64,000 bases of DNA from Sipunculus nudus (Eukaryota > Annelida > Sipuncula > Golfingiida > Sipunculidae), in assembly GCA_026874595.1 (NCBI GenBank), contig CM049306.1, positions 82,984,142 through 83,048,141 on the forward strand. The letters are read 5' to 3'. Position numbers and translations under genes: made by a program. The first letter of the stretch is position 1. Every line of letters begins with the position of its first letter. The notes below the pieces were generated by a model. The model made no database searches. It was given only the letters and a program-made list of their open reading frames with translations, and was not told the origin of the DNA. Of the stretch, positions 1 through 13,714 are shown piece by piece.

Positions 1-731
1 ACGCAATTCAAAATGTTTTCTTCGTTTCACGCGACTGGAAGAACCGACTGACCATTCAGAATGTGTCATGAACCTTGTCTTTTAAAGGGGAAATCACCTA
101 TCAAATAGTTTCATATAAATGAAAACACATTCACTTATATGTCATAACTTTTGTCATGGGAGCTTTTTGATGTGGCAGTATGGCTAACTTGGTATTAGCC
201 GGATTTAAACCCAAACCAGTTTTTGTCGCTGACCGTTAATGGAACAAGTGGGACCCGTTACTCTTTCCGATGTAGATAAGCCATGTATATGGGGAAATCT
301 GATTAACCAAGCTTTGAGACCTGGACTCTGTACACGACTCCCAAGGGTTGAAAAGCAGACACACCAAATAGGAAATGCATAAGAGATGAGGACGGAGGGA
401 CGATTATTGCCTCGCTCTATGAATAACCGCCCCCAAAACCCAAGTGTCTTCTTTCAGATCAATTACAATGATTGTTTTGCAGGCAAATCTGAGCTCCTCT
501 GATTCAATAGGTGAAGTCTTCATGACTTTAAAACAGGTTTAGATCAACTGTACCAAATGGGTACCGAAATACCTGTTGTTGACTTATCGGCTACTTCTGA
601 CGTGATTTACTGACTTAGATAAATTTCACCGATTTTATTAACTCGGTTTTTTTTTTTTTTTTTTTTTTTTTGGGTGGTCGGGTACATCGACTGTAAGAAC
701 TCTCTCTATCTCAGAAGTACAGTTGTAACGG

Positions 732-1078
732 ACTTGGTGGTTGAGTGGTTAGCGTGTCTGACCTCTGAGCCGGTACACTGAGAGGTGTAGGTTCGAATAT
801 GACAGAAAGGGGGTGTTGGCCCCAAGTCTTGTAATTATTGAGAATTATTGTTTTTTTTTTTAATGTAGGGTATACCCCACCCAAGACAGGTACATGGATG
901 GTTACGTCACTAGATTGGTTAATATAACGGGCTGTGTGATTAGAACCACCGGTCTCTCCTGGGTGAACCAGTGGCTAGTATTGTGTTTAAATCAGGGTTG
1001 GCTGGCCCAGGTAAACCCTGGGATAAAGGGAGACCATGCAAAGAACCTGTGTGGTTATCTCAACATTAAATAAACAAA
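732..1078 (+). repeat. tRNA-derived SINE
   Basis: The head carries a polymerase III A-box-like TGGTTGAGTGGTTAG and, about 50 bases on, a B-box-like GGTTCGAAT. The spacing and the extra arm resemble a class II tRNA (Ser or Leu type). An unrelated body of about 270 bp follows and ends in an AT-rich tail near ATTAAATAAAC. A true tRNA is unlikely because the stems do not close and the head runs into the body. The 3' limit is approximate. Confidence 0.6.
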
Positions 1079-1998
1079 ACGAACGTGTGCAAAGTATGGA
1101 GAAAATCTTAAAAGTTTGTACTTTAAAACATCGTTTTTCCATTTTCAAAATGACTTTCATATGGCAATTTGAATATATTTTGAAAAAACTTTGACAGCAA
1201 TATTTTCAAAAGTACAGAAAATGGGGGGTAAACGTTAAGTATTCAGATTACGAATGAAACGACCAAGTGACCTATCGAATGGAAAAAGGAGTATGCATAA
1301 TCGGGTAAATATCCGTTTAGCTATTAATTAAATCTGTTTGTTATTAATGAGCCAACAGACTTCGCCGTCTTAGATGTTTGAGTTGATTTTCATCGAATTG
1401 TGTAGGCTGACATTACTGTACAGGTGTAAAAACCTATCACTTTCCTTTTTTATTTTTAATGATAATACCTGAACCGTATAACAGCAAACAAAGCTATATG
1501 TTCTCAAAATCAAACTTACCCAGTACAAAAAAAGCACATTTATTGAAAAAGATTGAAAGAGGTGGTGCGAAAAATTTGTTATGCTGCCCATAGGGTCTAA
1601 CTTAAACAAACGGGCCTCAACTAAGCGAAAATGGGCTACCGGATATGGAGTGTAACACCTTTGAATAAGATCAAGGTCAAAAGTAAATATCAGGTGCAAA
1701 TTTGTGACCTATAACTCATACTGTACCCAAATTTCAGCTTTTGTAAAACAGCTATATTGGAGATCTAGCGCAAACTGAAAATGGCAGAAGAAATTTATGG
1801 TTAAATTGTGCCAGGGGGATCTCACAAATGCTTTATCCAACTACAAATATAGAAATAAACTCATCAGCCCATATAAGCCTTCCTTTTGTACTGGACAGGC
1901 TTAAGTATAGGCCCAAATACATGGATAGAACCCTTCAAACTACAGCTGGCACTAGTGGCGTTAAATATATACCTTTATAGCGTCTGAATGACACATTT

Positions 1999-2000
<2 letters not shown>

Positions 2001-2040
<40 letters not shown>
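2001..2040. repeat. (AT)n microsatellite
   Basis: This is a near-perfect AT dinucleotide tract of about 40 bases, one of many in the window. Confidence 0.95.
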
Positions 2041-2041
<1 letters not shown>

Positions 2042-4650
2042 ATTCACATTTCAAATATATTTCAATTAATTATAAGGTTCTAGATTTAGTTCATTCTTAA
2101 CAAGGTTTAGATAAAATATTTCATGGTAAACTCATAAATGGAACCAAAGTCTATTATTCTATTAATTAATATATTTCATTCACAAAATATAAATATTATT
2201 TTCTGAATATTAGGGGGATGATTACATTGACCATACCCCTTGCCAAGAGGTGAGGGATATATAACCCCATCCGCAGCCCCCCACCCCCCTACATTGACCC
2301 CCTGGCTGGAACAAACTGTAAACAAATATGGAGTGCATGCGACAGCTCCAAGATGGACGGACCCTAAACTAATGAATGAATTAAAAAGTTTCGTTGCTCA
2401 ACAAATTGCTCGGAAATGTGACAGTGAAACATTGTGCGTGTAGCTGGTCTGTTTTAGTTACACAGCTCTGTGTGCGGGTACACCGCGGTTCCATTGATAA
2501 ACATGGGGTGCCATCATGTAGAAAACCGTTCATAGTGGCCAATTCCCACAAGTGCTCGCTCCGTTACGTTCACATTCATTTCTGAAATAGTCTGTCCATC
2601 ACCTTACGAGAATCAGGAAGATAAAACAGCCTGCTCTAAAATATAAAGTTATCTGTTTGCCAAATTTTCCATAAACAGTGCTGGTTTTTCTTTGTAATAT
2701 TAAGGAAATTATTAGAAGGGGGAATCAAATCCCTTCTTATTAAACCATGGTGAAATATTCACATGTAAATAGGCATAAAGATAAATGTACATGTAGAATA
2801 GGACATATTTTTTATGTATACATGATAAAGAAAGTAATGCCAACAAGTGAAATGTTTACATGTAGATATAAAGATAAATTTACACATACATGTATACATG
2901 ATTAAAAATTTAAGTAACACCGCGTTGAACTGTTTATATACATAAAAAAACGATAAATGTACATAGATTATTGTGGTCATATTTAAATGTATTTTTTCAA
3001 CGTATGCATAACGAGAGTAAACTAAATACGGAGCAAAGCGAGACTTGGAAAAAAAGCATTCATTGATGACTTATCAGTATGGATAACAGTAAGGAAAGAA
3101 GGGATATAAAATCATGCACCCACCTGAATAACTCGCTTTTTTCAGGAGAATACGTGCTACACACCGTGTTTACTTTCAGGAAGATTATGTGCAATCCTTT
3201 CATTCAAAATCTCTCCAAAAATTAAATAAAAACAAGTATTTTAGTATTATTATTATTATTTTTATATTTATTTTTAGGTAAAAACAATGTATACAATTTA
3301 AAACCTAGCACATTGTTCTATAAAATGATGAATGAGTCGATTAGTTGTGACTTTAATTTTATTTTGTTTGAAATTAGGTAAAATATTTAATTTTAACATG
3401 AGAGTTCCAAGTAAGCTAAAGTAAACTAAAGATGATATATAGTTCAGATATACTTGTTCTCCTGCACATCTACCATTCTTTATTAAAATCTGAATACATC
3501 TTAATACAATCTATTCGTATTTTCTTTTCATTATTAGGATTTCGCATAAATGTTCTACTGTATTAAGACTAGTTGCAACTTTATTATTTCATTTTCAATC
3601 AATATAAGAAAGAGTTTGGCAGATGAACGAATACAAGTCATTTATGTAGTAACACAAATATAATTCGATAGAACATTCTGCTAAGTTTAAAATATATACA
3701 TCCTGGTTCTAATATGAAATTTAAACAACTTCAAGATTGTTTTAAAATGATTGTTTTTTTTTCATGGATGCCACCTTAAGTTTTTATTGACAGCATATGG
3801 GCTGATGAAGCGGGAACAATAGACCGAGAGAGGCCATCTGCAGTGAAAACGTAATTTTCCTGCGCTTCTGGACCAGGATTTCCTTGAAAATAAAACATTG
3901 CAATCAATCGAGGCTATGAGATATCACAAACAAACAGACGTGGATGACACCTTAACCTCCTCAAATGAATTATACCCAGTACAAGCAAAGGAAAGCAATG
4001 GCATATGGCATGGCTTGCAAGGCTTCAGGCACTAAACATTGATACATAAATGTAGAAACACCGCGTTTCTCTTCGTAAGATTATACGGGTTATTTTATCA
4101 TGAGGCTTCTATCTAAAAATAATGATACTGATCATTAATAAAATATAGATGTACCTCAGTAAAATGCTGATGCTCTGTGGTTATTAAAGACATGGAACAC
4201 AGGGGTTTCTAATTTATTCGCTATAGGTCCCGGAATCCAGTATACAGACTAAATTGAGTTTGGGTTTTGTTCAGACCCTTAATTTACAATGCCATGTTGC
4301 TTATAACGAGACTGTGGAAGGCCACGGCAATGTTCTGTATGGCTCTTTAGACAAAGTTCACTTCCTAATAATACAAGCTTTCCCATAAAAGGAGATTCTA
4401 TGAGAGACTTCATGTCAACTGTATACCTTCAACGGAGATCTTTTCATGATTTTTATAATATTTCCGCACAGTGTACCCCACCAAAAAAAACGACCGTCTG
4501 GCTTTGCAGAAAAAAAATGTTAATTAAGCGCCAAGGCGGTTATGTTTTACGCGTGTTTATTATGTTTGTTTGCAGGGAAATGCAACATATTCTGAACCGA
4601 TTTCAACAAAACTTTTTTAAGGAATGTGACAGCTGCCAGGGAAGACATCG

Positions 4651-4739
4651 TTAAAGCCAGCTTGTTACCATTAAAGCCAGCTAGATACCATTAAAGCCAG
4701 CTAGACACCCTTTAAGCCAGCTAGAAACTATTAAAGCCA
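4651..4739. repeat. 20-bp minisatellite, about 4.5 units
   Basis: The motif TTAAAGCCAGCTAGATACCA repeats head to tail four times plus a partial unit, with one to four substitutions per unit. No coding role is evident. Confidence 0.9.
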
Positions 4740-5620
4740 ATTATTTACATACCTTTTCGGTGATTTTTGGCTTACTCTGTGTACATCTAAATATAGTGTA
4801 GGTAATTCCTGTTAAAAATAACGCCTCTGTGACGGATTTATGAGCTCATTTATATCTACTAGCTGTTATAGTAAACACGATGCATGCATCAATGTTGACA
4901 AACAGAAAACGATGCAACCTTGGGTGGGTGGTAGTATTTGTGTAGAGGTTGAAAGTTCACTAGTCGCAAATCGCCCTTTGCAAAGTTCTGTTTTGTTTGA
5001 CATGGCACTATTTGTCTTTGATGAATCTGTTTGGATTATTCTGGCACCCCATCCCCCCCCCCCACGTTATAAACAAGCGGTTATAATCAACGTGAAGAGC
5101 CTGTGTGTTGGTATCTTTATACACGCACGATATCTGCGTAGGCCCCTTTAAAGTTTACTATGGATCTGGATAACGGGGATCCAAGTCAGATTGTCTTGCC
5201 TTTGTACTGGTGTATTCTACCATTATATTTTTTAGCTTTGACTTGCTATTTGCTCTGTTTATCTGTTCGCCTGTCTGTATGTCCGTTAAGTCTTCGTTTT
5301 GGATAATAATTTCCCGATTTTATTCAAATTCGGTGCCATTATGAACTGTTGGAATTGAATGTGATTTCTTTCAGTAACCATTAGTCCCTAGTGGAAATTT
5401 CGTTATGCTTTCGTTTCCGACCTATAAATTATCTAAATATTTCTCGATTTCATTCAAGTTTTTTACACAATGATTTCCCTTAAGAATAACTTTATTGGCA
5501 CAGACTTTGGTATTGCTATTTATTTTTGCCATCTTTATTTACTGCGGCCAAAATGGTTTATCCATGCACGTGTTCACAGTAAAGTGAGAAAATATTATCA
5601 CTCCAGCTAGCCTTCCCAAA

Positions 5621-5888
5621 GGAGCGGTGGTGTAATGGTTAAGGTGCCGTGTGAGACTGGTGAGACCACCGCCGTGCCAAAGTGTGCCTCAAGAACCGCA
5701 AGTGCGCCTCTGTCTACTCAGTAGAAATGGGTACCAGTAAATACAGGAAAGGTAATATGAGATGGACTAGCTTCCCATCCAAGAGGAGGTTTAACTTCTA
5801 TTTGCTTCACGCTACAGAAATCGACAAAAGCTCCGGTCTGATGAGCCAGTAAGGCTCGAGTGTAGAAGCCCAACAGACTTCACAACAA
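5621..5888 (+). repeat. SINE with a Nin-like conserved domain
   Basis: The head GGTGGTGTAATGGTTAAGG resembles a polymerase III A box. The body at about 5775-5870 contains CCATCCAAGAGGAGG, then CTTCACGCTACAGAAATC, then AAGCTCCGG and GGCTCG in that order. This order matches my recollection of the Nin domain described for SINEs across eumetazoans. The B box is degraded. The family name comes from memory of the consensus and was not aligned. Confidence 0.5.
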
Positions 5889-5993
5889 AAACTATTCCTA
5901 GAACAAGGGGAAATAATTAAGCTTGAATTTAAAAGGATCCTTTAACTTTCACCGATTTTCATTTAATATCCATTTACATTCAGTGATATATCC

Positions 5994-5998
<5 letters not shown>

Positions 5999-6057
<59 letters not shown>
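5999..6057. repeat. (AT)n microsatellite
   Basis: This is an uninterrupted AT dinucleotide tract of about 59 bases. Confidence 0.95.
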
Positions 6058-6059
<2 letters not shown>

Positions 6060-8006
6060 AGAGGCATATCGCATAATTCCATCGATTCTTTGTATTATTA
6101 TAAAGAATCAATTAGAAAAAACGTGATTTTAGAAGTTTGTGCACTTTGAAAATAAAAATGAAGATTGTCTGACATCAAAGTCAGTGACAGATCTGCAACG
6201 ATTCTGACTCCCCCTTTAGGCCTGAGGTCCGCACAGGAGGTACCGCCTATGTGTAGTACTTCCTAAATCTGACGGTTGCAGCGGACGTAGGGCACAATTT
6301 ACTTCAAGACTTTACCCCGATCCTGTCCGTAAAATATCCAAACATATCCCAGTCCCTGCAGCAATATCCTCCGCTCCGGTTGCATTCTATCCTTTGGGCT
6401 TCATGAAAAACGAATCAGTTTTTTTATACTGACATTCTCATATCGTGTCAAAATAAGAAAATCGTTTTCGCCCCACGGAGCTGACCTCGGTGATCTCTAC
6501 AATCTTTATTCCCTCATATTTTATGCCGGAGTATAGAATATACAGCGTCAGCTTAAAGCAAAGAGAACAGCAAGATATAGTTTAGAAATTTCCTTTGTAC
6601 TTTTTCTTCATCGTCGAAGCATGCAAGGCATTTATAACATTTTATAGTTTCAGTTGTTTTTAAATACCACTATATATAATGAAATATCCATCAAGTGTAC
6701 TCCTATTGCAGACATGTTGAGATATGCATATTACTTTATCCTATGATTTAAAACTGTGAACACCTTATTGCCAGCTCGGATGTGTAAAAGAGGATATGTT
6801 TATAACAAAAGAGATATATAAAAGACTAACGATCGCATCATGGCATTACAAAACATGTTTCGCTTAAGAATAACCCTGAAGGGAGTGCAAAGCATATGAG
6901 GCACGAAAAATGTTATTCTGCTTTTTTTTAACCCGTAATAATAGGGGCAATACGTGGTACCTTCCCCTTCAAACAAATTTATTGTATTTATTGTTTAAGC
7001 GATCTCATCTGAGGAAAATTAATTTTCTGTCCATTCCCCCCCCCCCCCCCCAATCTTTTAGTCGCCGCAACCTTTTTTTAAGGGTTTCAGACCAAATTTT
7101 GCTGTCTGGACCTCCCCCCCTTTTTTTTGTTTATTAGGACCTTTGGAACCTTTTTTAAGGTTTTCATTAGTCCTCGTGGATGGGATCCCTTTTCATAAAT
7201 TCTGGATCCGCCCCTGATACCAAGGTTTATTTTATAACATTTAGTAAGCCAGATGCCACATTTACATAAAATAAAGGCGTCGCTGGCATTTTATAGCGGT
7301 CATTTTCGATATTTTTCGGTGAAACATCAATCAAGTGCACTGATGGCATCATTTTGAAGCCGAAGATGAAAGGGGATGGGGAGGAGGGAGAGAGGGAAAG
7401 ATTCAGGTTGCCATGGAGATAGCTCGTGTTTACGAGGAAACAGTATAGATCACCATATTTGTTGAGTGATTTTTTTTTATCATATCACGTCGGAAATTAC
7501 TGACACTGCAAGAAAAGCCGACTGGCTTCTAAAATAAGCTATTGATTTCAGATATTTGTGCATACTGTGTTCTTTCAAACACAAGAGCCCTCGGGTTAAC
7601 TACGTCAACTTGTTCCAGAGACCGCCGAGACGACGAGCCTGAGGTATTTAATAAACTACGCGTGAGTGACCAGAAACGTTATTTTCGTTAGTGAATAAGG
7701 CATGTTATTTCCACTAAATGCCATAACAGATTTAAACATGGATTAAACATATGAAAATAGAAATTTCATATTGAAGACTTTGATAAGAAAACACCATACT
7801 TTTTCGTTAGCTTTCAGAACTAATATTAATTAAGAGGACTTACGGTCCTTAGATATAACTTTTCATTTATACATTCAAATATTTCCTTTGAAATATTGAA
7901 TTACCACTGTAACTAATTTAGAGACTGTGCATATTATATACGATCTTAATTTAAACCTAAACTACTGGCCAAATTGTTTTTCTTCGGTAACTCTATTTCA
8001 CTTACC

Positions 8007-8262
8007 GGCTTCTGTAGCTCAGGGGTAGAGCGCAGGACTTAAATCCGGGAGATCGTGGGTTCGAGTCTCAGCCGAGGCGGTGAGGTTTTTTACGGTCGGC
8101 CCCAATCCAGGGTGAACGCTCTGCAGGCTTAATGGGAAGGCTGTGTATCACTCACATACGAGTGCGTATTTGGGGGTTCCTCGGTGTTATGACTCAGCAA
8201 TGGGGATGATTACACACCCAGGTGCGGTAGACACCGGGCCTGGGTGACACCAGGATACAAAA
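8007..8262 (+). repeat. tRNA-derived SINE, family S1, plus-strand copy
   Basis: The head has a clear A box (TAGCTCAGGGGTAGAG) and B box (GGTTCGAGTCTC) at tRNA spacing. The anticodon arm pairs poorly (GGA/TCC only), and a body of about 190 bp follows, so this is a SINE and not a working tRNA. A second copy of the same head and body lies in the opposite direction at 17761-18035. Shared body motifs include CTCTGCAGGCTTA, GGGGGTTCCTCGGTG and GGGCCTGG. Confidence 0.8.
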
Positions 8263-9962
8263 TAACAATGATAGGAAGCGCGTACTACCGCCCTGCCAAG
8301 TAGTCCCAAACCGAAATGGAAACCCTGCAGATGTACATACTTAGGTTAAGAATTCTAAAGTAAAGTAGTCAGCATTAAAAAATGAAGGCGGTTACCCCCC
8401 CCCCCCCCCAAAAAAAAAAAAAAACATATATGTATTTCACTTGAAACCCCTTATTTAAACTTTTAAATGCAGAATTCCGTCATAAAATATATTCTGGTGA
8501 TTAAATCGAGGCAATAACTCAATAAAATTAATTTGCGAGAAAATCTTGATCACGGTAAGCAATATTTATTACCGCAAAGGATTAGCACATAGCTTGATAT
8601 ATATGCTCTTGTTTACTTAAATCGAACACGACGGATACTGTAATCAAATCTTGTTCTTTTCGCAGTAACACTAGCTTAAATCCTTTATAGAGGTCAGTCT
8701 AAATGATAAACATTGAGTAAAAAGTTCATACTCGTATCGCTGCTGGTTAATTAAAATTTGAAAACGCCGAGATCCAAGTCAAGGTTTCTTAGAACTGGCT
8801 CAAAAAGATCACATTGATGCATGAAAGAAATAAACGGTAATGGCCTCCGTATAGGCGTGATCCATGTTTATAAAATGAAATACTTCATTTACAAGACAAG
8901 AGAAATATGTTAAAGGGGCCTATTCGGATATATGACGTCTTTCAATTAAAATAATCATTTGAACCTTCCATAAATATAGGTCAGAAAACGCCGATCCCTT
9001 CGAAGACAGGCTGTTCGTTTTGTTTATATCAATTTATTTATAACATGTTTATAACCTACGCTTGGGCGCATAAATAATCCATACACATTCAACATGGACA
9101 TCAGGCGGCAAGGTTACGCAACTAGTGACCTTACATCAGCAACGCATAGAATGTCTTCCGACGACAGAAACTATTTTTAGGATACGTCCTGCCAACTGGA
9201 TTACTTGTATGTATTGTGAGGTATTATCATCTTCATACTACCATGTCTCCAGCAGCTATGCTTTCACAGACCTTGATTCCGCAAGACGCTCTAGCGTGTA
9301 TTTCTTGAAAAGTGAACAAGGCAATTGAACCTATCAAATTACTCGCGTACACTTTTACACAGCTCCCCAAGCCTATCCGGTGCTATTTCTAGAACAAATG
9401 TTCAGCATTGCCGGGAGGGCATTGAGTTTGATCAATCAAATGAAGCCTTATAAACCTGTCCTTTTTCTGGTTCATTTGTCCTTGAGAACTGTGGTAGCTT
9501 ATTGTTTATATTGTGTTTGTTGGATTTGATTGGCAGTTTTGATTTCGGCCAGAACACTTGCAGGCTCATTCATTATTTATTAAATAGACGTCGGAGCGGC
9601 TCGCTAAATCAAGGCATATTTGCCATAGACTCGGTAGTATGAAGATGGTATTAACGTGATGTCTGTTTAATTATTTACTGCACATTTCAGTGCCTATTTT
9701 GTATGTACACTTGTTTGTTAACAAACAATGGCTGGCACTTTCAATACGTCTTGTCCAAGGCAGTAATACAGTGAAACTGATATAAAATTGATCCGAGTTG
9801 CATTTTCACGTACAAACATTTAGCGTCCTACTGGCCCCCAAAAATAACATACGCGCTTAGTACACTGAATACAGATGTACTGGAAACAGTGGGGGGGGGG
9901 ATGTACCTGAAACATAGGAGATATGATACAATACTTTATGGGCCTTGCTTCAGGGGGGGGGG

Positions 9963-10937
9963 TCCCCTTTTGTCCTCTTCAGTTTTAAGAGGAATAAAAC
10001 GCAGAACAGATAAAATTTCGTCTATAACTTTATAGTTCGTCACATTTTTATAATTGATCTCTCAATTATGCATCTAATATTTAGAAATTTTAGGATATTG
10101 CATGCGTTAATTCAGTGAAGTGTCAAACAATGTTAGCCCTTCAAAGTAGATTTTGGATAATATAGTGCTGAAAATTAAGGAGACATTATTTTCATATAAT
10201 GAATATGTATTTAATCAAATATGATGGGGAGTGAAAAATAAATTTATATTGTGGTCGAGGGATTCTGTCCTATTTGTCGGAGGGGGGGGGGGGGGCTATC
10301 CTCACTTCAGGGTGGAGTGGCGCGGGGGGTGGGGGGGGGGGGTGTCTTTCTGTCGTTACTCCTACGGACTGTCCCAACCACATTTTCACAGCAACAAGAC
10401 CCATGCAAAACTTAATTATTTGAAGCTCTCTGTCACTATGGTATGGTGAATTTTGCCGTATTAAATAATGGCTAAAATTAAACGCGTCTGGACATTAAAA
10501 ACTGAAATAGATGTTGGAATGCATCGTTTGGTAGAATTTTGATCGACATAAATACAGACATTTTGAATGATAAAGATATGCTCGACTTGTTTCACAGCTA
10601 AACTGGGCCACGGTGACCTAGTTTCAAGAAACAGTGTTCACTTGCTGATTAGTAAAATTGAGCCAATGGACCAAATGCAAAAGCGCTAATACATTCCGAA
10701 AATGTAGGTAAAGGAAAACAAAGTTTATAATTTTAAATATCTCAAAATCACCAGTAGCGTATGTTGTCCCTGAAACATGGATGATAGATAGCAACGCGTC
10801 TAGTAAGCATTTTAATTATACGGACGGAGACGCAAACCCGTAAAGCAATTACCTCCCCGATGTGGTTTTGAATAATGGGAAACACACATGTAACAAAATG
10901 TAGCGTTTTATTTCGGTCAAATGTACAAGAATATATG
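9963..10937. repeat. Tandem duplication of 975 bp, first copy
   Basis: The unit starts at TCCCCTTTTGTCCTC and ends before the same words at 10938. The two copies agree almost base for base, including GGGGAGTGAAAAATAAATTT and ATGTTGGAATGCATCG, and differ mainly in G-run lengths and a few substitutions. I see no conserved coding frame. The G runs at about 10280-10293 and 10324-10341 could form G-quadruplexes. Confidence 0.9.
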
Positions 10938-11912
10938 TCCCCTTTTGTCCTCCCCAGTTTTAAGAGGAATAAAACGCAGAACATTAATTTTCGTCTATTA
11001 CTTTATAGTTCGTCACATTTTTATCATTGATGTCTCAATTATGCATCTAATATTTAGAAATTTTAGGATATTGCATGCGTTAATTCAGTGAAGTGTCAAC
11101 AATGTTAGCCCTTTTAGAGTGTTCAAAGTAGATTTTGGATAATATAGTGCTGAAAATTAAGGAGACATTATTTTCATATAATGAATATGTATTTCATCAA
11201 ATATGATGGGGAGTGAAAAATAAATTTATATTGTGGTAGAGGGATTCTGTCTGATTTGTCGGAGGGGGGGGGGGGGGGGCTCTCCTCACTTCAGGGTGGA
11301 GTGGCGCGGGGGTTGGGGGGGGGGGGGGGTCTTTCTGTCGTTACTCCTACGGACTGTCCCAACCACATTTTCTCAGCAAACAAGACCCATGCAAAACTTA
11401 ATTGTTTGAAGCTCTCTGTCACGATGGTATGGTGAATTTTGCCGTATTAAATAATGGATAAAATTAAACGCGTCTGGACATTAAAAACTGAAATAGATGT
11501 TGGAATGCATCGTTTGGTACAATTTTGATCGACATAAATACAGACATTTTGAATGATAAAGATATGCTCGACTTGTTTCACAGCTAAACTGGGCCACGGT
11601 GACCTAGTTTCAAGAAACAGTGTTCACTTGCTGATTAGTGAAATTGAACCAATGGACCAAATGCAAAAGCGCTAACACATTCCGAAAATGTAGGTAAAGG
11701 AAAACAAAGTTTATAATTTTAAATATCTCAAAATCACCAGTAGCGTATGTTGTCCCTGAAACATGGATGATAGATAGCAACGCGTCTAGTAAGCATTTAA
11801 ATTATACGGACGGAGACGCAAACCCGTAAAGCAATTACCTCCCCGATGTGGTTTTGAATAATGGGAAACACACATGTAACAAAATGTAGCGTTTTATTTC
11901 GGTCAAATGTAC
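10938..11912. repeat. Tandem duplication of 975 bp, second copy
   Basis: This is the head-to-tail second copy of the preceding unit. The similarity stops where the first copy runs into its repeat junction, after GTACAAGA. G runs here are longer (about 11264-11279 and 11316-11329), which fits slippage after the duplication. Confidence 0.9.
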
Positions 11913-13621
11913 AAGAGTATATACAACTTTTATTTTCAAAATGAGTGAGCCTGATTTAGCTTTAACTGGAAAATAACAATGATCTCGTTCACCTGTTGTT
12001 TCAAATGCAAATTTCACTACCCATGTATAACTGAATAAATTAATAATTCATAAAATATGACAAGGCGGGACATACAAGATATAAAAACAACTGATTAAAA
12101 CTGGTATAGATATAGTCAAACTCTAGGCACGAGGGGCTAAGATGCAGTAAACAAGTAACATAGAAATATACGGCATATAATCTATGCGTCATATGTCAAG
12201 GGAAGTACTGGCAATGTCCCCTTCTTCGGTATCCATGTAAAAGAGGAAACGATCCTGTCAGTGCAGCGATCTTGCGGAAAAGAAGGGGATTCATCTTCCA
12301 ATACAACTCAATCAGCCACATGGTAACAGTTTTATCTCACCAAAGCCCGATTCTAATACATTCCCAGATAGACCACCCGACCTGGTCTGGGTAAGTGTCC
12401 ACTGAGCCGGAATCTACGCAAGATCCTTGGTTTATTTTGGGGACAAGTAGGGCTACGGTGGGCCCTTTCATGTTGATCTGCCACACTGCTTCAGTATGGC
12501 ATCAGTTTATCTCTTTTCACCAAGGAAATGCCATCAATTCGTTGTAACAAGAAGAAAATTATGTCTCGTTACCGTTCTCTCGGACGCTCTGCCGGACGGA
12601 TTGTTCTTTAATGTGCACGTGATCCATCCATTTCTGATGTGAGATAACATTTTGTAACGTCCCATCAAGTTCTGTTGTTTTTGAACCATTACACGTGCAT
12701 TTATTTAGAATCAATAACACCTGCTGTTACACCAGAGATCAGTATAATAATTACAATTTTTTATCACAGACAAATGCGTTCTCATTTTTTTCTATGCATG
12801 GTGGTCTGACGTTTGATAATAATTAGCTCGTGTACATTATGAAAAGACACAGTATTTTACCACACTATTCAAATCAGGCACAATATCAGACACCGTAAAC
12901 AATACATTTGGTTTCATACTTTAATTAAATTATTTTAACTGAGATCTGATTTCCTAAAAGACATTACACTTTTCATTAATTAACAGTGGAATGACATGTA
13001 AAGTTTAAAGGCGGTTCACAGCATTGTTGCTTTCACACTCCAGTTTTTTTATATAAGTAGGAAAATCATTATATTCAATGAATTGATTACGTGTAAAGAT
13101 TTATTACTGAGGTATTGAGGCACAGTGGGTAAAACTGATGAAGATAAACTGGTTCGTTAATTATATTACTGGTCCAGAGGGAAAGCTTTCCATAAATGAA
13201 ACAGGGCATAGAGCAATTCTTTGGCACAATTTTCTTGTAAACTCGATAAAAAAATTATTATGCCCACCCACATAAGTTTACATAAAAGCCACGGTACGTG
13301 TAAAAACTCAAAAGGAAGACGTTTATATAAGCAGCTATGTAACAGCACTATGAAAATCCTAAATAACAAGAGGACGTGGTTACACTTGATCATTATACTG
13401 TAAAAGGCCTGCATAAAACCAGATCCATTTGCATTCATTCATTATATATACACACATTCAATGTATGACGTTTATCATATGACGTGGGGGAGGGCCTTCA
13501 ATTACTTCAAAGTTCCAGCTATAAATTATTTCACCCTGAGAACATTAAAAATTCAGATTCACAAAAAAAGGCCACAATTATTAAATGCCACAAGCCAGTC
13601 ATTAATTAATGGTACTCCCGA

Positions 13622-13627
13622 TTTAAT
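13622..13627 (-). terminator. Candidate polyadenylation signal of CCDC146
   Basis: The minus strand reads ATTAAA about 88 bases beyond the stop codon at 13715. It is the nearest standard variant that I see. The choice is uncertain because the region is AT-rich, and a canonical AATAAA also occurs much farther on, near 13101. Confidence 0.35.
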
Positions 13628-13714
13628 AATCACAAACAGTCATGCAATGTTCTGGTTAATACGCTGATAAGAAAAATGTAAATATCATATCAATAACAGA
13701 CAGATAAAAAATGC

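Larger units (their letters stand above)
1..13714. other. Intergenic region without a recognised gene
   Basis: I found no exon chain, conserved protein segment or structural RNA here apart from the SINE tRNA-like heads listed separately. Open frames are short, poor in recognisable motifs and often rest on simple sequence such as C or G runs. The stretch holds SINEs, a minisatellite, (AT)n tracts, homopolymer runs (for example 647-671 T, 8396-8424 C then A, and G runs at 10280-10340 and 11264-11330) and a 975-bp tandem duplication. It lies downstream of the minus-strand CCDC146 gene. Confidence 0.6.

Noticed and set aside
2240-2443. A short protein frame beginning MPRGEGYITP
   Set aside because: It has no recognised motif, no splice context and overlaps a C run.
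4651-4739. CRISPR-like array
   Set aside because: Units are contiguous without unique spacers and the genome is eukaryotic; it is a minisatellite.
8007-8080. A working tRNA gene
   Set aside because: The A and B boxes are good, but the anticodon and acceptor stems do not pair and the sequence runs into a SINE body that is shared with 17761-18035.
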